A DNA stretch of 64,000 bases, from assembly GCF_012927085.1 (NCBI RefSeq), contig NZ_JABBFX010000001.1, forward strand, positions 248,001 through 312,000, in the 5' to 3' direction. Under the pieces are notes generated by a model that worked only from the letters and a program-made list of their open reading frames with translations, ran no database searches and had not been told where the DNA came from. Made by a program: the position numbers and the translations under genes. Position 1 is the stretch's first letter; each line of letters opens with the position of its first letter. The stretch comes from Ramlibacter agri (GTDB taxonomy: Bacteria > Pseudomonadota > Gammaproteobacteria > Burkholderiales > Burkholderiaceae_C). Shown here piece by piece: positions 27,438 through 37,427 of this stretch.

Positions 27438-28355
27438 ATGTCTGCCATCCCTATTCCGGCCACCAAGGCCATCAGCGGCACGGCTTTCGCCACCTTGCTG
27501 CTGATCGCGCTGATGATGGGGTCCAACCACGTCGCGGCGCGCATCGCCTTCAACTACGGGGCCGACGTCGCCACTGCGGTGGTGTTCCGCAGCACGGTGA
27601 CCGCGGTGGTGCTGGTCGCGATCATCTCCGTGCAGCGGGTGCGCGTGCGCTTCACGGCGCGGCACCGGCGCATGCTGCCCGCCATCGGCCTGCTGGTGGG
27701 CGTCCAGAGCCTGTGCCTCTATTCGGCGGTGGCGCGGCTGCCAGTGGCGCTGGCGCTGCTGGCCTTCAACACCTATCCGATGTGGACGGCGCTTTGGTCG
27801 CTGATCCTCTATCGCCAGAAGCCCGAGCAGGCGATGCTGCTTGCGTCGCCGGTGATCCTGGTCGGCCTGGCGCTCGCGCTGGACGTCTTCGGCGCCACCT
27901 CGGGCCTGGGCGCGCAAGGGCAGTGGGCGCAGATCGGCGCCGGCGTGGCCTTCGCGCTGGCGGCGGCCGGCACCTTCGGCCTGGCGCTGGTGCTGACGCA
28001 GCACGAGGCGGGCGACGTCGACGGCCGCGTCCGCACGGCGACCACCATGACCATGGCCGGCCTCGTAGGCCTGGCCACCGTGGTGGCGCAGGGCGGCTTC
28101 CACCTGCCGCAGGCCGCGCCGGGCTGGGGCGGCCTGCTGGCGCTGACCTTCCTGTACGGCACTGCCTTCACCATCATGTTCACGGTGCTGCCGCGCCTGG
28201 GCGTGGTCGGCAATTCGGCCATCATGAACGTGGAGCCGGTGTGGGCGCTGGTGATGGCCTGGCTGGTGCTGGGGCAGACCATCGCGACCATCCAGGTGGT
28301 CGGCGCCCTGCTGGTGGTGGGCGCGGTGATCTGGCTGGGGCTGCGCAAGCGCTGA
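27438..28355 (+). CDS. EamA/DMT superfamily transporter
   Basis: This is a 305-residue inner-membrane protein with ten predicted helices in two EamA repeats. Typical segments are MMGSNHVAARIAFNYGADVA in the first repeat, SLCLYSAVARLPVALALLAF, and NSAIMNVEPVWALVMAWLVLGQ in the second. DMT proteins usually export amino acids, metabolites or drugs. It starts 2 bases after the reductase and is the final gene of the operon that begins at hpaR, so it may expel a pathway intermediate or import a substrate (inference). Confidence 0.88.
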   Translation: MSAIPIPATKAISGTAFATLLLIALMMGSNHVAARIAFNYGADVATAVVFRSTVTAVVLVAIISVQRVRVRFTARHRRMLPAIGLLVGVQSLCLYSAVARLPVALALLAFNTYPMWTALWSLILYRQKPEQAMLLASPVILVGLALALDVFGATSGLGAQGQWAQIGAGVAFALAAAGTFGLALVLTQHEAGDVDGRVRTATTMTMAGLVGLATVVAQGGFHLPQAAPGWGGLLALTFLYGTAFTIMFTVLPRLGVVGNSAIMNVEPVWALVMAWLVLGQTIATIQVVGALLVVGAVIWLGLRKR

Positions 28356-28409
28356 CCGCGGATCACGATTGCGCCCTGCTTGCGACGATGCGTGGCCAGG
28401 CGTAGGCTA

Positions 28410-28425
28410 GCTATACACGTATAGC
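28410..28425. promoter_or_regulatory. Perfect inverted repeat before the toxin-antitoxin pair
   Basis: GCTATAC-AC-GTATAGC is a perfect 7-2-7 palindrome, 17 bases before the antitoxin start and AT-rich against its background. Ribbon-helix-helix antitoxins bind such sites to autoregulate, so this is the probable operator. Confidence 0.6.
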
Positions 28426-28442
28426 AGGGAAGGAATCCACCC

Positions 28443-28655
28443 GTGCTTGCCATCCGACTACCGGCCGAGATCGAGCAGCGCCTCGATGCCCTCGCGCAGG
28501 AGACCGGCCGCACCAAGACCACGCTGGCTCGCGAAGCCATCCTCGAGTACATCGACGACCTCGAGGACTATTACCTGGCCGAAGCCCGCGCGCGCAAGAA
28601 TCGCAAGACCATTCCGCTGGAGGAAGTGGGGCGGCAGCTTGGCCTGGGCGATTGA
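28443..28655 (+). CDS. RelB/CopG-like ribbon-helix-helix antitoxin
   Basis: This is a 70-residue antitoxin starting with GTG after AAGGAA. The N-terminal strand and helices (MLAIRLPAEIEQRLDALAQE, then TKTTLAREAILEYID) form the ribbon-helix-helix DNA-binding fold. The C-terminal RARKNRKTIPLEEVGRQLGL would wrap the RelE toxin. It is intact although the toxin that follows is frameshifted, so it could survive as a free repressor of its own operator at 28410-28425. Confidence 0.85.
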   Translation: MLAIRLPAEIEQRLDALAQETGRTKTTLAREAILEYIDDLEDYYLAEARARKNRKTIPLEEVGRQLGLGD

Positions 28656-28907
28656 ATTCGATCCGGACGCGGTCAAGGACCTGAGGAAGCTGGACAAACA
28701 GGTCCAGCGTCGAATCTACGGCTCCTTCGCGATCGGCTTGCTCCCATGGAGGACCCGCGCAGCCTGGGGGAGGCGCTTGCGGGGGCAACGCTCGGAAGCT
28801 ACTGGAAGTATCGCGTCGGCGATTGGCGCATCATCTGCGACATCCAGGACGGGCGCATTGTCGTTCGGGTTCTGCGCGTCGGGAACAGACGCGAGATCTA
28901 TCGTTGA
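28639..28907 (+). pseudogene. RelE-family toxin with a single-base frameshift
   Basis: The gene starts at a TTG (28639) overlapping the antitoxin end and reads WAIEFDPDAVKDLRKLDKQ, a typical RelE opening. After RRIYG the frame goes wrong. From about 28746 a frame one base away continues as MEDPRSLGEALAGATLGSYW, then YRVGDWRIICDIQDGRIVV and VLRVGNRREIYR, stopping at 28907. Inserting one T in GGCTCCTTCGC (about 28720-28730) restores a 90-residue RelE (IYGFLRDRLAPMEDPRSLG). Toxin function is therefore lost unless this is a sequencing error or programmed frameshift. Confidence 0.85.
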
Positions 28908-28931
28908 ACGAGCCGCGGAGATTCGCAGTCT

Positions 28932-30032
28932 TCAATCCTCGTCCACCACCACCGGCACCCTTTGCGCCAGCGCACACATCAGCTCGTAGCCCAGGGTCCC
29001 CGCGCTTTGCGCGACTTCGTCGATCGACAGGATGGCGCCGTTGGACGCCCGGCCCCACATCGTCACTTCGCTGTCGAAGCCGGCCTGCGGCACCGGCCCC
29101 AGGTCCACCGCGATCATGTCCATGCTGACGCGCCCGAGCAGGCGGGTGCGCACGCCCTCCACCAGCACCGGCGTGCCGGTGGTGCAGTGGCGCGGGTAGC
29201 CGTCGGCGTAGCCGCAGGCGACGATGCCGACGCGCGTCGGGCCGTCGGCCGTGAAGCTGGAGCCGTAGCCCACCGTGTCGCCGGCCTGCAGCTGTTGCAC
29301 GCCCAGGATGCGCGTGGCCAGCGTCATGGTGGGCTGCAGCTTCCAGTGCGCGGCGTCGTTTTCCGGGTAGTCCGGCGCGCTGCCGTAGACGGCGATGCCG
29401 GGCCGCACCCAGTCGCCGCGCACCTCGGACTGGCCGGCGTGGCGCAGCGTGGCCGCGCTGTTGCACAGCGAGCGCTCGCCGGGCAGGTCGCGGGTCGCCT
29501 CCAGGAACACGCGCACCTGGTGGCCGATGCCGCGGGCGCCGTCGGCATCGCTGAAGTGCGTCATCAGCGAGATTTCCTCCACCTGCGGCAAAGCGTCCAG
29601 CCGGGTCCAGGCGGACCGGTAGCGCTGCGGCGTGAAGCCCAGGCGGTTCATGCCCGAGTTCATCTTCAGGAAAACCCGGTGCGGCACCTGCGTCTTGTGG
29701 GCCGCCAGCATGTCGATCTGCTCGTCGCTGTGGATCGCGTGCCAGAGGCCCAGGCGGGAGCACAGCTCCAGGTCGCGGGCCTCGAACACGCCTTCCAGCA
29801 GCAGGATGGGGCCGCGCCAGCCCAGGGCCCGGACCCGCTCGGCTTCCAGCAGGTCGAGCAGGGCGAAGCCGTCGGCGCCGCGCAGGCCTTCGAACGCCCG
29901 CTCTATGCCGTGGCCGTAGGCATTGGCCTTGACGACGGCCCAGACCTTGGCGTCGGGAGCGGCGGCGCGGACGCGCGCCAGGTTGCTGCGGAGGGCGGGC
30001 TGGTGGATCGTGGCCTGGATCGGGCGGGGCAT
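28932..30032 (-). CDS. alr: Alanine racemase
   Basis: This is a 366-residue PLP enzyme making D-alanine for peptidoglycan. The PLP lysine is Lys35 in [13 protein letters not shown]. The catalytic Tyr is in [13 protein letters not shown], and [11 protein letters not shown] is conserved in the C-terminal beta domain. The start [10 protein letters not shown] is usual for the family; the reading frame extends upstream, but without homology. No clear ribosome site precedes the ATG (CCTCCT instead of a purine run), which may mean low expression. It is divergent from lplT, an arrangement common in Burkholderiales (recollection), and converges on the relE remnant. Confidence 0.94.
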   Translation of the reverse strand: MPRPIQATIHQPALRSNLARVRAAAPDAKVWAVVKANAYGHGIERAFEGLRGADGFALLDLLEAERVRALGWRGPILLLEGVFEARDLELCSRLGLWHAIHSDEQIDMLAAHKTQVPHRVFLKMNSGMNRLGFTPQRYRSAWTRLDALPQVEEISLMTHFSDADGARGIGHQVRVFLEATRDLPGERSLCNSAATLRHAGQSEVRGDWVRPGIAVYGSAPDYPENDAAHWKLQPTMTLATRILGVQQLQAGDTVGYGSSFTADGPTRVGIVACGYADGYPRHCTTGTPVLVEGVRTRLLGRVSMDMIAVDLGPVPQAGFDSEVTMWGRASNGAILSIDEVAQSAGTLGYELMCALAQRVPVVVDED

Positions 30033-30138
30033 GAGGAGGATTTTGTCATTACCCACCGTGATATAACCCCGCATCGCTTGGAGACAGCAGAAATAGGCGG
30101 GGATCAGCCAGGCTGATGCTCGCCCCAATTGCACCCGG

Positions 30139-31422
30139 ATGAAGCGCGGCTTCTACACCATCATGGCGGCGCAGTTCTTCTCGTCGCTCGCCGACAACGC
30201 GCTGTTCATTGCCGCCGTTGAACTGCTGAAATCGTCGAAGGCACCGACGTGGCAAGCCGCCGCATTGGTGCCGATGTTTGCCCTGTTCTACGTGGTGCTG
30301 GCGCCTTTCGTCGGCGCCTTCGCGGACGCCTTGCCCAAAGGCAAGGTCATGTTCGTCAGCAACGCGATCAAGGTCGTGGGCTGCCTGCTGATGCTGTTCG
30401 GCTCGCACCCCTTGTTCTCGTATGCCATCGTCGGCCTGGGCGCAGCAGCCTACTCGCCGGCCAAGTACGGCATCCTGACCGAGCTGCTGCCGCCTTCGCA
30501 GCTGGTCAAGGCCAACGGCTGGATCGAAGGCCTGACCATCGCCTCGATCATCCTGGGCATCCTGCTCGGGGGCCAGCTGGTGGGGCACGCCATCTCCAGC
30601 CGCATCCTGGCCTGGGACTTCCCGCTGATCGACACGGCCATCGACACGCCGCCGGAAGCGGCGATCTTCGTGCTGATCCTGGTCTACATCGTGGCGGCCT
30701 GGTTCAACACGCGCATCCCGCTGACCGGCGTGGAGATGCGGCCGATCCCGCGCAACGTGCTGGAGCTGGTGCCCGATTTCTGGAGCTGCAACGCCCGCCT
30801 GTGGCGCGACAAGCTGGGGCAGATCTCGCTGGCCAGCACCACCCTGATCTGGGGCGTCACCGGCAACCTGCGCTACATCATGCTGGCCTGGAGCGCCGCG
30901 GCCCTCAGCTACAGCACCACCCAGGCCTCGGCGCTGAGCGGCGTGGTGGCGCTGGGCACGGCCATCGGAGCGGTGGTCGCGTCCATGCGCATGCGGCTGG
31001 ACAAGGCCACCAGCGTCATCCCGCTGGGCATCGCGCTGGGCGTGCTGATCATCCTGATGAATTTCATCACCGGCGTCTGGGTGGCCGTGCCCTTCCTGAT
31101 CGGCATGGGCGCCATTGCCGGCTTCCTGGTGGTGCCGATGAACGCGCTGCTGCAGCACCGCGGCCACAACCTGATGGGCGCGGGCCGCTCCATCGCGGTG
31201 CAGAACTTCAACGAGCAGGCCTGCATCCTGGGCCTGGGCGCCTTCTACAGCCTGTCCGCCGGCCTGGGCATGTCGGCCTTCGGCGCCATCACGGCTTTCG
31301 GCCTGGTCGTGGCCGGCGTCATGTGGCTGATCCAGCGCTGGCACCGCCGCAACACCGTGGTGCACAAGGACGAAGTCGATCACCTGCTGGAAGTCGCGCG
31401 CCACGACAACGTGCATGGCTGA
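30139..31422 (+). CDS. lplT: Lysophospholipid transporter LplT
   Basis: This is a 427-residue MFS flippase returning lysophospholipids to the cytoplasmic leaflet for re-acylation. The signature is [20 protein letters not shown] in helix 1, [19 protein letters not shown] in the first loop, and [20 protein letters not shown]. The C-terminal [20 protein letters not shown] matches LplT. About 12 hydrophobic segments are seen. The usual partner Aas is absent here, so the protein must work with an acyltransferase encoded elsewhere. It overlaps the DMT gene by 8 bases. Confidence 0.93.
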   Translation: MKRGFYTIMAAQFFSSLADNALFIAAVELLKSSKAPTWQAAALVPMFALFYVVLAPFVGAFADALPKGKVMFVSNAIKVVGCLLMLFGSHPLFSYAIVGLGAAAYSPAKYGILTELLPPSQLVKANGWIEGLTIASIILGILLGGQLVGHAISSRILAWDFPLIDTAIDTPPEAAIFVLILVYIVAAWFNTRIPLTGVEMRPIPRNVLELVPDFWSCNARLWRDKLGQISLASTTLIWGVTGNLRYIMLAWSAAALSYSTTQASALSGVVALGTAIGAVVASMRMRLDKATSVIPLGIALGVLIILMNFITGVWVAVPFLIGMGAIAGFLVVPMNALLQHRGHNLMGAGRSIAVQNFNEQACILGLGAFYSLSAGLGMSAFGAITAFGLVVAGVMWLIQRWHRRNTVVHKDEVDHLLEVARHDNVHG

Positions 31423-32308
31423 AAAGCGCGGGGTTTCGGGGCCGGTGCTGGCCCTGGTGTGCAATGCCTTCGTCTGGGGCGTGTCCTGGTGGCCTTTCCG
31501 CCAGCTGCACGAGCAGGGGCTGCACCCGCTATGGTCCACGGCGCTCATGTACCTGCTGGCCCTGGCCTGCGCGCTGGCCGTGCGGCCGGCGGCGCTGGCG
31601 GAGTTCTCGCGCCAGCCCTTGCTCTGGCTGCTGGCCGGCGCCGCCGGCCTCACCAACGTCGGCTTCAATTGGGCGGTGACCGTGGGCGACGTCGTGCGCG
31701 TGGTCCTGCTGTTCTACCTGATGCCGGCCTGGTCGGTGCTGCTGGCCTGGCTGCTGCTGGGCGACAAGCCCACGCCGGCCGCCCTGGCGCGGCTGCTGCT
31801 GGCGCTGGTCGGCGTCGTGATCGTGCTGCACCAGCCGGGCAACGGCTTTCCCTGGCCGCGCGAACCGGCCGACCTGCTGGCGCTGATGGGCGGCTGCAGC
31901 TTCGCGCTGACCAACGTCATGCTGCGGCGGTTGCATGCGGTGCCGGGCGAGGCACGCCTGGTCGCGATGTTCGGCGGCGGCGCCGTCATGGCCGTGGTGG
32001 TGGCGGCGCTCGGGCTGGCGCAAGGGCTGGTCCTGCCGGTGCCGGCGCTGGGGCCCGGTTCGCTGGTGATCGGGGCCTTGCTGACCGTGGCCTTCCTGGG
32101 CGGCAACGTCGCGCTGCAATACGGCGCCGCGCGCCTGCCGGCGCATACGACGGCGCTGGTGATGCTGTCGGAAGTGGTGTTCGCCAGCCTCTCGTCGGTG
32201 GCGCTGGGCGCGGCGCAGTTGTCGCCGGGCGTGCTGACGGGCGGGGCGTTGATCCTCGCCGCCGCCGCGTGGTCGGCGTGGCCGCAGCGGTCGGCGCGGG
32301 CGGTGTGA
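31415..32308 (+). CDS. EamA/DMT superfamily transporter
   Basis: This is a 297-residue membrane protein with ten hydrophobic segments and two EamA repeats (NAFVWGVSWWPFRQLHEQG, then FNWAVTVGDVVRVVLLFYLM; second repeat with LQYGAARLPAHTTALVMLSE). It is a different subgroup from the DMT gene at 27438, with little resemblance beyond the fold. Substrate unknown; metabolite export is typical. It overlaps the lplT end by 8 bases and is probably cotranscribed. It is convergent with the chemoreceptor gene. Confidence 0.88.
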   Translation: MAEKRGVSGPVLALVCNAFVWGVSWWPFRQLHEQGLHPLWSTALMYLLALACALAVRPAALAEFSRQPLLWLLAGAAGLTNVGFNWAVTVGDVVRVVLLFYLMPAWSVLLAWLLLGDKPTPAALARLLLALVGVVIVLHQPGNGFPWPREPADLLALMGGCSFALTNVMLRRLHAVPGEARLVAMFGGGAVMAVVVAALGLAQGLVLPVPALGPGSLVIGALLTVAFLGGNVALQYGAARLPAHTTALVMLSEVVFASLSSVALGAAQLSPGVLTGGALILAAAAWSAWPQRSARAV

Positions 32309-32346
32309 ACGGGAACTAGCTGGGGTGCGCTGGGGCGCAACCCGGC

Positions 32347-33969
32347 CTACATGGCAGCGACGAGGACGGGCCTGAACGCGGGCGACGATGCATCGCCGCC
32401 GCGCGCCTCCTCCAGCCGGAACTGCGCCACCAGCTCCAGCAGCGCCGCTGCCTGCATCTTCATCGATTCCGTCGCGGCCGCGGCCTCTTCCACCAGCGTC
32501 GCGTTCTGCTGCACCACCTGGTCCATCTGCACGACGGCGGTGTTCACCTGCTCGATCCCGCCGGCCTGCTCGCGGCTGGCGGCCGCGATCTCGGCGACCA
32601 GCGCACTGACCTGCTGCACCGCTTCCACCACCTGCCCGCTGGCGCCGCCCGCCGTGCGCACCAGGCGCGTCCCGGTCTCGACCTTGCCGGCCGCATCCTG
32701 GATCAGCGCCTTGATCTCCTTGGCCGCGGCAGCGGAACGCTGCGCCAGGTTGCGCACCTCCGCCGCCACCACCGCGAAGCCGCGGCCCTGCTCGCCCGCG
32801 CGCGCCGCTTCCACTGCGGCATTGAGCGCGAGGATGTTGGTCTGGAAGGCGATGGCGTCGATCACGCCGGTGATGTCGCTGATGCGGCGTGACGACTCGG
32901 AAATCTCGTCCATGGTGCGCACCACCTCCGACACCACCTGGCCGCCGCGGTTGGCGACGGCCGACGCATCGGCCGCGAACCGGGCCGCCTGGTCCGCATG
33001 CGAGGAATTCCGGGCCACCGTGGCCGTCAGTTCCTCCATGGCCCCCGCCGTTTCCTCGAGCGTGGTCGCCTGTTCCTCGGTGCGCGTGGACAGGTCATGG
33101 TTGCCCTGCGCGATCTGTGCACTGGTGTCGGCCAGCGAATGCGCGCCCTGCGCCACCTGGGCGACGAGCCGCCGCAGGCTGGCCGCCATGTCCGACAGCG
33201 TGCGCAGCAGCTGGCCCATCTCGTCGCGGCTGCGGCTTTCGATGCGGGCCGTGAGGTCGCCGTCCGCCACCTGCCGCGCCGTCCCCACGGCCCTGGCGAT
33301 GGGCCGCGTGATGGAGCGCGTGATCAGCCACGAGGACAGGACGCCGAGCAGCACGCCGGCAATGCACAGCGCCAGCAGCAGCCGGCGGCCCGCTTCGGCG
33401 CTCGCGTGGGCGGTCTGCGGGTAGGCATCGACCTGCGCCTTGTAGTAGTCGAGGATGGCCTGGATCGCGCCGATGTAGGCCTTCACGGCCGGCACCATGG
33501 CGCTGTCCACCATGCGCAGCGCCTCGGCGCCCTGGCCGGCTTTCTTGCGTTGCAGGATCTCGGCGCGCGCGGCCAGGTAGACCTTGCGCTTCGCTCCCAC
33601 CGCGTCGATCAGTGCCCTGCCTTCTTCGTCGGTATCGAGCGCCTCCACCTGCTGCTGCAACTGCGAGATGCGGCGGCTGGTGGCGTCCAGCTCGGGCTTC
33701 AGCTGCTGCTCCAGGTCCGGGTCGGTGGTGCGCGCCAGCACCAGGCTGCGGACCAGGTTCGTGCTGGTCTCCGTGTGCCAGGCGGCCACCAGGCGCTCCA
33801 TGCGGATGTTCACCGTCGCCAGCCGCGTGGTCACGCCATCCAGCTGCACGATGCGCCACAGGCCCGCCAGGCCCATGACCAGCAGCACCAGCGTGAACGC
33901 GAGAAAGGCCAAACCCAGGCGCACGCCGATGCTGGTGCCGCGCAGGCGGCCCCCCGATGCTGTTCCCAT
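32347..33969 (-). CDS. Methyl-accepting chemotaxis protein
   Basis: This is a 540-residue chemoreceptor. TM1 is at about 15-37 ([20 protein letters not shown]). A periplasmic four-helix-bundle-type sensor follows, then TM2 near 190-215 ([20 protein letters not shown]), a HAMP domain with [20 protein letters not shown], and the signalling hairpin whose tip is [20 protein letters not shown] and [20 protein letters not shown]. No CheR/CheB-binding pentapeptide is seen at the C-terminus (ends VLVAAM), so adaptation may depend on other receptors. A frame extension to 34038 is unlikely because the GGAG site precedes 33969. The ligand is unknown. Confidence 0.93.
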   Translation of the reverse strand: MGTASGGRLRGTSIGVRLGLAFLAFTLVLLVMGLAGLWRIVQLDGVTTRLATVNIRMERLVAAWHTETSTNLVRSLVLARTTDPDLEQQLKPELDATSRRISQLQQQVEALDTDEEGRALIDAVGAKRKVYLAARAEILQRKKAGQGAEALRMVDSAMVPAVKAYIGAIQAILDYYKAQVDAYPQTAHASAEAGRRLLLALCIAGVLLGVLSSWLITRSITRPIARAVGTARQVADGDLTARIESRSRDEMGQLLRTLSDMAASLRRLVAQVAQGAHSLADTSAQIAQGNHDLSTRTEEQATTLEETAGAMEELTATVARNSSHADQAARFAADASAVANRGGQVVSEVVRTMDEISESSRRISDITGVIDAIAFQTNILALNAAVEAARAGEQGRGFAVVAAEVRNLAQRSAAAAKEIKALIQDAAGKVETGTRLVRTAGGASGQVVEAVQQVSALVAEIAAASREQAGGIEQVNTAVVQMDQVVQQNATLVEEAAAATESMKMQAAALLELVAQFRLEEARGGDASSPAFRPVLVAAM

Positions 33970-34123
33970 GCCATGCTCCGTCTCGTTACAGGTACGACCC
34001 ATGGGGGGTGCCAGGCAGGCGCCACGCCACGGCCTCACCTTGCACGTTTAGTTACAACGAGTCCATACGGCCTATGGCGAACACCGTGCAATCGATCACG
34101 CTTCCCGCGCGCAGAATGGCGCC

Positions 34124-34605
<482 letters not shown>

Positions 34606-34609
<4 letters not shown>

Positions 34610-35091
34610 GCCCTGAAGACGCGCCCCGCTTCGCCGCCGACGCCATGTTGGGCCGGCTGGCGCGGTGGCTGCGCGCGCTGGGCTTCGACACCGCCTACGA
34701 CATCGCCATCGCCGACCCGGTGCTGGTGGAACTCGCCAACGCCGAAGGCCGCATCCTGCTCACGCGCGACCGCCACCTGCTGCGCGACCTCCGGCCGCAG
34801 CGCGCCGTGGAAGTGCGCGTCGACGATCCGCTGCAGCAGCTGCGCGATGTCGCGCAGGAACTCGCGCTGACGGGCCCGGTGGCGATGTTCTCGCGCTGCC
34901 TGCTGTGCAACGCCTTGCTGGTGCCGCTGTCGGCGCGCGAACAGGAACTGCTGCTCGCCGGCATGGAGCACGCGCCTTCGGGCCCGGTGCTGCATTGCCC
35001 GATCTGCCGCAAGCTCTATTGGGATGGCTCGCATGCGCGCCGCATGCGCCGCGCGCTGGAGCAGGTGCTGCCCGGCTGGGGCGCTACGTGA
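34606..35091 (+). CDS. Mut7-C RNase-domain protein (PIN-like with zinc ribbon)
   Basis: This is a 161-residue protein of the Mut7-C family (DUF82). The PIN-like part has RFAADAMLGRLARWLRALGF with an acidic active-site residue, then RILLTRDRHLLRDL with another. The C-terminal zinc ribbon has SRCLLCNALL and CPICRKLYWDGSH. The family is related to RNases acting on toxin or RNA substrates; bacterial function is little known. It starts with TTG 34606, four bases inside the peroxidase end; the next ATG (34645) would remove the first conserved helix. It overlaps the glcF end by 8 bases, convergent. Confidence 0.85.
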
Positions 35092-36307
35092 GCACCGCGT
35101 CCAGCGCTTCCACCCAGTGCTTCACCGGCATCGCCGTCCCCGACTGCAGGTGCTGGATGCAGCCGATGTTGGCCGACAGGATCGCCTGCGGCTGCAGCGC
35201 GCCCAGATGGCCCAGCTTGCGATCGCGCAGCGTGTGCGCGATGTCCGGCTGCAGCACGGAATAGGTGCCCGCCGAGCCGCAGCACAGGTGCGATTCGTTC
35301 ATCGCCACGCGCACTTCGAAGCCCAGCGCCGCCATGCCCTGCTCCACGCCGCCGCGCAGCTTCTGCCCGTGCTGCAAGGTGCAGGGCGGGTGGTAGGCGA
35401 ACAGGCCGGGCGCCGGCTTCACCTTGTCACGCAGCGCCGTCACCAGCTCCGGCAGCAGCTCGCTCAGGTCGCGCGTCAGCTCCGAGATGCGCGCCGCCTT
35501 CTTCGCATATGCCACATCGTGCTGCAAGTGGTGGCCATACTCGCGCACGGTCACGCCGCAGCCGGAGGCGTTCATCACGATCGCCTCGACCTCGCCACGC
35601 TCGACGAAAGGCCACCAGGCATCGATGTTGGCGCGCATCTGCGCGCGGCCGCCGTCCTGGTCGTTCAGGTGGAACTTGAGTGCACCGCAGCAGCCCGCCG
35701 CCGAGGCGACCACCGACTGGATGCCGGCCGCATCGAGCACGCGCGCCGTGGCACTGTTGATGTTGGGCATCATCGCCGGCTGCACGCAGCCTTCCAGCAG
35801 CAGCATCTTGCGCGCATGCGTGCGGCGCGGCCAGGCGCCCGCGCGCTGCGGCGGCGGCACCTTGTCGCGCAGCACGCCGGGCAGCAGCCCGCGCACGGCC
35901 TGGCCCAGCTTCATCGCCGGCTTGAAGGCGGCGGAGGTCAGGCCTTCCTTCAAGCTCCAGCGCAAAGCCTGGGAGGGCGCATCGCGCCCCACCTTGCGCT
36001 CCACGATGCCGCGGCCGATGTCGACCAGGTTGCCGTAGTCCACGCCGCTCGGGCAGGTGCTCTCGCAATTGCGGCAGGTGAGGCAGCGGTCCAGGTGCAG
36101 CTGCGTCTTGCGCGTGGGCTGCTCGCCTTCCAGCACCTGCTTGATCAGGTAGATGCGGCCGCGCGGCCCGTCGAGTTCGTCGCCCAGCACCTGGTAGGTC
36201 GGGCAGGTGGCGGTGCAGAAGCCGCAGTGCACGCACTTGCGCAGGATGGCTTCGGCCTCGGCGCCTTCGGGCGTGCCCTGGAATTCGGGCGAGAGATGGG
36301 TCTGCAT
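35084..36307 (-). CDS. glcF: Glycolate oxidase iron-sulfur subunit
   Basis: This is a 407-residue electron-transfer subunit of glycolate oxidase (GlcDEF). Two [4Fe-4S] motifs are complete: CVHCGFCTATCP near residue 25 and CLTCRNCESTCP near 75. Two CCG domains follow, with ASAAGCCGALKFH and SHLCCGSAGTYSVLQ. The length equals E. coli GlcF. Its start overlaps the glcE stop (ATGA), so subunits are coupled. The catalytic flavin subunit GlcD is not in this window, so it must lie elsewhere. Confidence 0.95.
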   Translation of the reverse strand: MQTHLSPEFQGTPEGAEAEAILRKCVHCGFCTATCPTYQVLGDELDGPRGRIYLIKQVLEGEQPTRKTQLHLDRCLTCRNCESTCPSGVDYGNLVDIGRGIVERKVGRDAPSQALRWSLKEGLTSAAFKPAMKLGQAVRGLLPGVLRDKVPPPQRAGAWPRRTHARKMLLLEGCVQPAMMPNINSATARVLDAAGIQSVVASAAGCCGALKFHLNDQDGGRAQMRANIDAWWPFVERGEVEAIVMNASGCGVTVREYGHHLQHDVAYAKKAARISELTRDLSELLPELVTALRDKVKPAPGLFAYHPPCTLQHGQKLRGGVEQGMAALGFEVRVAMNESHLCCGSAGTYSVLQPDIAHTLRDRKLGHLGALQPQAILSANIGCIQHLQSGTAMPVKHWVEALDAVLT

Positions 36308-37374
36308 CAGAGCTGCGGGTAGAGGCGGCCGCGGTTGAAGATGCCGGCCGGGTCGAACTGGCGCTTCAAGTCCTGCTGGATGCGTTCCAGCACGGGCGGC
36401 AACGGCGCCATGCGGCCGGTCGCTTGCGGACGAGCGCTGCGAAACAGCGTGGCGTGGCCGCCGGCGCGCTGCGCGGCTTCGCGCAGGCGGGCCGCGTCGG
36501 CGGCGTCCGCGCGCACCCAGCGCTGGGCGCCGTGCCATTCGACGAGGGGCGAATCGGGCAACTCCAGCATCGGCGCCGTCTGCGGCAGCGACAGGCGCCA
36601 CAGCTCGCGCTCGCCGCGCTCGGCAAACCAGGGCAAGGCCTGTTCGCGCACCGCCTGCCAGTCGGACCCAGCCTCCAAGCGCTCGCCGCCCAGTGCGCGG
36701 GTCGCGGCCTCCACCGCCGCCACCGCGCCGCGCAGGCGCAGCCACAGCACGCCGTCCTGCCAGCGGCTCGCGTTCAGGGGCAGCGGCTTGCCGCCCCAGG
36801 CATTCAGTTGCTGCAGGGCCTGCGCCTGCGTCATCTCGAAGCGCAGCGTGGCTTCCGCCGGCGCGACCGGCAGCACCTTCAGGCTCACCTGCGTGATGAG
36901 GCCCAGCGTACCGAGCGCGCCTGCCATCAGCCGCGAGACGTCGTAGCCGGCCACGTTCTTCATCACCTGGCCGCCGAACACCAGGTGTTCGCCGCGGCCG
37001 TTGACCAGCTCCAGCCCCAGCACGTAGTCGCGCACGCTGCCCACGCTGGCCCGCGCCGGGCCCGAGAGGCCGGTGGCGACCATGCCGCCGACGGTGGCGC
37101 CGGGGCCGAAGTGGGGCGGCTCGAAAGGGAGCGACTGGCCGCTTTGCGCCAGCACCTGTTCCAGCTCCGCCAGCGGCGTGCCGGTGCGCACCGTCACCAC
37201 CAGCTCGCTCGGTTCGTAGCTGGCGATGCCACGAAGCGGCGCCGTCTCCAGCAATTCGCCTTGCGGTGGCTCGCCATAGAAGTCCTTGCTGCCGCTGCCG
37301 CGGATGCGCAGGGGCGTGCCGGCCGCGGCGGCGGCGCGCACGCGCTCGATCAAGGGGGCCAGGGCGGGATCCAT
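36307..37374 (-). CDS. glcE: Glycolate oxidase FAD-binding subunit
   Basis: This is a 355-residue FAD-binding protein of the GlcE type. Seen are TPLRIRGSGSKDFYGEPP, then LVVTVRTGTPLAELEQVLAQ and the PCMH-type FAD loop PFEPPHFGPGATVGGMVATGLSGP. The block GSVRDYVLGLELVNGRGEHL and FGGQVMKNVAGYDVSRL are conserved. C-terminal NPAGIFN-like FDPAGIFNRGRLYP is present. The start at 37374 is the first Met before homology. It is 53 bases downstream of the SMP-30 gene on the same strand. Confidence 0.93.
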   Translation of the reverse strand: MDPALAPLIERVRAAAAAGTPLRIRGSGSKDFYGEPPQGELLETAPLRGIASYEPSELVVTVRTGTPLAELEQVLAQSGQSLPFEPPHFGPGATVGGMVATGLSGPARASVGSVRDYVLGLELVNGRGEHLVFGGQVMKNVAGYDVSRLMAGALGTLGLITQVSLKVLPVAPAEATLRFEMTQAQALQQLNAWGGKPLPLNASRWQDGVLWLRLRGAVAAVEAATRALGGERLEAGSDWQAVREQALPWFAERGERELWRLSLPQTAPMLELPDSPLVEWHGAQRWVRADAADAARLREAAQRAGGHATLFRSARPQATGRMAPLPPVLERIQQDLKRQFDPAGIFNRGRLYPQL

Positions 37375-37427
37375 GCCGGCGATGTTAAGCGGCCGCCCGT
37401 CGCCGGCCGGCTTGAAAGTTTCTGCGG

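Noticed and set aside
28447..28989. 180-residue open frame covering antitoxin and toxin region
   Set aside because: It joins an out-of-frame part of the antitoxin to a frameshifted toxin; only the stretch 28639-28730 is homologous to RelE.
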